This document shows positions 58,189-60,000 of a stretch of DNA of 60,000 bases, piece by piece. Source of the stretch: Owenia fusiformis (Eukaryota; Annelida; Polychaeta; Sabellida; Oweniidae); assembly GCA_903813345.2 (NCBI GenBank), contig CAIIXF020000011.1, positions 27,522,166-27,582,165 of the forward strand, in the 5' to 3' direction. The position numbers and the translations under genes are program-made. Positions within the stretch are counted from its first letter, which is position 1; every line of letters starts with the position of its first letter. A model generated the notes under the pieces. That model was given only the letters and a program-made list of their open reading frames with translations. It had not been told where the DNA came from and ran no database searches.

Positions 58189-59934
58189 CTAAAAAAACAA
58201 TGTGACACTCTCTGTGTATCATCATATTGTAATTAATTCAAGAGAACAAAGGGGATATTTATGGGATATCCTATGATTTTGAGGAATATCATTTTTATCT
58301 ACATGTACGAGGTGATATTGATATCTGCACGAGAGAGCGAATTGAACGAGTGCATATATCAATATCACCGAGTAGATTAAAATGATATTCTAAAAAAGTC
58401 ATAGGATGTTCTTATTATCCTACACTTACTAGTAGTGTACTAAATGTTTAATATCATTGAAAAATAAATTTCATGTCAAATAATTCAATTTGGCAGGAAA
58501 TCAACAAGCGGAGTATATCGTCACGATATCCTCCACATATTGGTTTCCCCGGAGTATATCGTCACGATATCCTCCGCATATTGGTTTTCAGGAGTATATC
58601 GTAGCGATATCCTCCGGTTATTCATTTTGCCAATAGATATAAAATTTATTTTTTGATGTTATTATGTACAATCAGTCATATAGTACACTGAGTGTAGGAT
58701 AAGGCACATTAGCATAAGTGTAAGTAATAATTGATGGAGGATGGTCCCGTTCTGTATAATATTGCTTTACCTAGAAACATCATTGTGGTGTTACTGACAA
58801 ACGCTTGGAAGGCATTCATTACTGTGACTATCCCGACTGCCAATATTGCTATTCCTCCATCGGTTAAACATCTTCCAAAGAGCTTAATTCCGAGTATCGA
58901 CCCAACGGTCAGTAACAGGGCATACGTTGCAGTGAAGTAGCCAATGATGATTGAATTCCAACACAATGGTCTATTTAGCGCAAAGAGAACCATAACATCA
59001 TCTTTCCCAGAATTAACCATAGTTCCTAACGCAAATGTGATAAGTAATGCCAATAGCTTCCAGTTTCGTCCTGGTGCATCCGTCTTGTAAAACAACATAG
59101 CGGCATTCTGTAAGTCCCGAAATGGATTAAAATTGCCGTTCGTATTTTGTTGGTTTGATTCGCGAACGAAGAAAATGACATAGAAGATGTTAGTAATGTG
59201 AACGCAGGATATGAACCAGAAAGAAGGTAAATAACATAGTTTATCCAGTACCCAATTCCTATTTGGGAAACTACCCCGGACACACCATACACTGCAGTAA
59301 CTACAGTCATTCTAAACGATCTTTCAGCGGGTGCCACCGTGTCGGCAATGTAGGCAAAACTTGTATTAGTAAAAGAAGATGCACCTCCAGATATTCCCTG
59401 GATTACACCGCCTAATATCCAATACTTAATACCCAAGTCTAAATAAATAAAGATGACATTAGATATACAATTCAAACATGTTCCTACTATTGAAAATAGG
59501 ATGGTGATTTTCCGACCTCCTCTGTCCGAGTAAGCGCCTAATACAAGCGCCATTATAAACTGAGGGGCCAATACAGACATATGCAAGTACAGCATCCATC
59601 TCGAGGCATTTGCTTGTATTGTGACTCGTAACTCAACTTCCGCCGTCGTTGCATTGGCTGTATTACATTGCGTTTCCTCTTGTGTGTAGTTATCACTGTT
59701 ACTATACTCACTCCCGACCTTGTAATAGACATACTGCTTTAAAAGGATAAAGTGTGAAAAAAAGGCTAGATAATATAAGAATACTGCAGGCTCCACTACT
59801 ATCGTTCGCCTCTTAGTATTTGTTGTATTTGTGTCACTTATTGGAGTCGATTCATCTGTAACAGCTTCTGCTGTCTTGTCTGCTTTTGTAGTTAAAAGGG
59901 CTGCATCATTTCCATTATAAGTTGCCATTGTCAT
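57948..59934 (-). CDS. SLC46-like proton-coupled transporter, frameshifted, 3' end missing
   Basis: Exon 1 runs from ATG at 59934 to 58771, exon 2 from 58188 to 57948. The protein has a Thr-rich cytosolic N-terminus of about 45 residues, then VEPAVFLYYLAFF (TM1, typical for SLC46), KQYVYYKVG, a luminal loop with several N-glycosylation sites, the MFS motif GAYSDRGGRK, GGASSFTNTSFAYIAD, LPSFWFISCVHITNIFYVIF, the central loop with GRNWKLLALLITF, and in exon 2 MSKTVLEDEQGALFAVIGSI. SLC46 members carry folate, bacterial muropeptides or drug catabolites across plasma or lysosomal membranes; which applies here is unknown. A one-base loss near 59,235 breaks the frame. Exon 2 ends in phase 2 at GTGAGT; the C-terminus is not seen. 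Confidence 0.78.
58268..58407. mobile_element. Palindromic MITE-like element in SLC46 intron
   Basis: ATCCTATGA at the left and TCATAGGAT at the right, with arms pairing inward (GGTGATATTGATAT / ATATCAATATCACC). It is 140 bp, about the size and with the same ends as the elements at 1306-1439 and 42239-42372. Confidence 0.65.
58411..58704. mobile_element. Inverted-repeat element with three internal near-palindromes
   Basis: CTTATTATCCTACACTTACT on the left pairs with the inverse of TAGTACACTGAGTGTAGGATAA on the right over arms of about 100 bp (through AAAAATAAATTT). The centre (58510-58620) holds three copies of GGAGTATATCGT, CA or AG, CGATATCCTCC spaced about 50 bp, each nearly self-complementary. 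Non-coding; lies in the SLC46 intron. Confidence 0.7.
58771..59934 (-). pseudogene. SLC46-like transporter exon 1 with frameshift
   Basis: The first frame is clean from 59934 to about 59236 (through SQIGIGYWINYV), after which it leaves the family pattern. The continuation LPSFWFISCVHITNIFYVIF lies in the next frame from about 59233 to 58771, ending with TMMFL and a GTAAAG donor. The exon is 1,164 bases; one lost base accounts for the shift and also makes the exon end in phase 1, agreeing with exon 2. It may be a true null allele or an assembly error in TATGTTATTTACC. Confidence 0.75.
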
Positions 59935-60000
59935 GGTATATATGCTTTAATGTTACAATAAATCATTATGGGGAAGGTTCTAACGACTGAGAACTTCGAA

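Overview
This window looks like nuclear DNA of an invertebrate animal, probably marine. It is AT-rich, its genes are split by GT-AG introns (with one likely GC-AG intron), and most of it is mobile or tandem-repeat DNA. APE-type non-LTR retrotransposons of the CR1/Jockey kind, many hairpin MITEs and minisatellites fit a marine invertebrate. I cannot name the species from sequence alone.

Three gene families can be supported. (1) A major-facilitator transporter of the MFSD4/NaGLT1 kind. One complete gene runs on + from 25,683 to 41,474 in four exons (507 codons, with a 13.7-kb first intron). The last-exon part of a second copy opens the window (2-556), and a truncated third fragment lies at 2,843-3,524. 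(2) A secreted esterase resembling polyhydroxybutyrate (PHB) depolymerases, lying 1.2 kb downstream of the transporter on the same strand. One copy has four recognisable exons (42,713-55,736) carrying Ser, Asp and His of the presumed triad; a second copy has only exons 1-2 (1,780-2,314). (3) An SLC46-like transporter on - (59,934 to 57,948), interrupted by a one-base frameshift and continuing in exons I could not find.

The transporter and esterase were duplicated as one unit. Positions 1-2,350 match 40,940-43,270, and 2,363-2,842 match 54,556-55,053. Position 2,843 then joins esterase intron 2 back into the middle of the transporter's last exon, which is the signature of a tandem-duplication junction. 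The 11.3 kb present only in the second copy's intron 2 holds a 6.3-kb foldback-type insertion and a 3.4-kb tandem array.

Layout: 1-3,524 duplicated gene block; 4,096-5,965 TIR element; 7,606-7,816 MITE; 7.8-11.6 kb featureless; 11.6-20.3 kb nested mobile elements (a retrotransposon split by a TTAA-flanked element that itself contains another retrotransposon, plus a 162-bp satellite); 21.75-25.36 kb a degenerate retrotransposon on - with a 2A-like motif; 25.68-41.47 kb transporter gene, its first intron full of palindromes and inverted repeats; 42.7-55.7 kb esterase gene; 57.9-59.9 kb SLC46-like gene.

A secreted polyester esterase beside membrane transporters suggests digestion of microbial storage polymer followed by uptake, but that functional link is inference. 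No RNA gene, CRISPR array or prokaryotic feature was seen.
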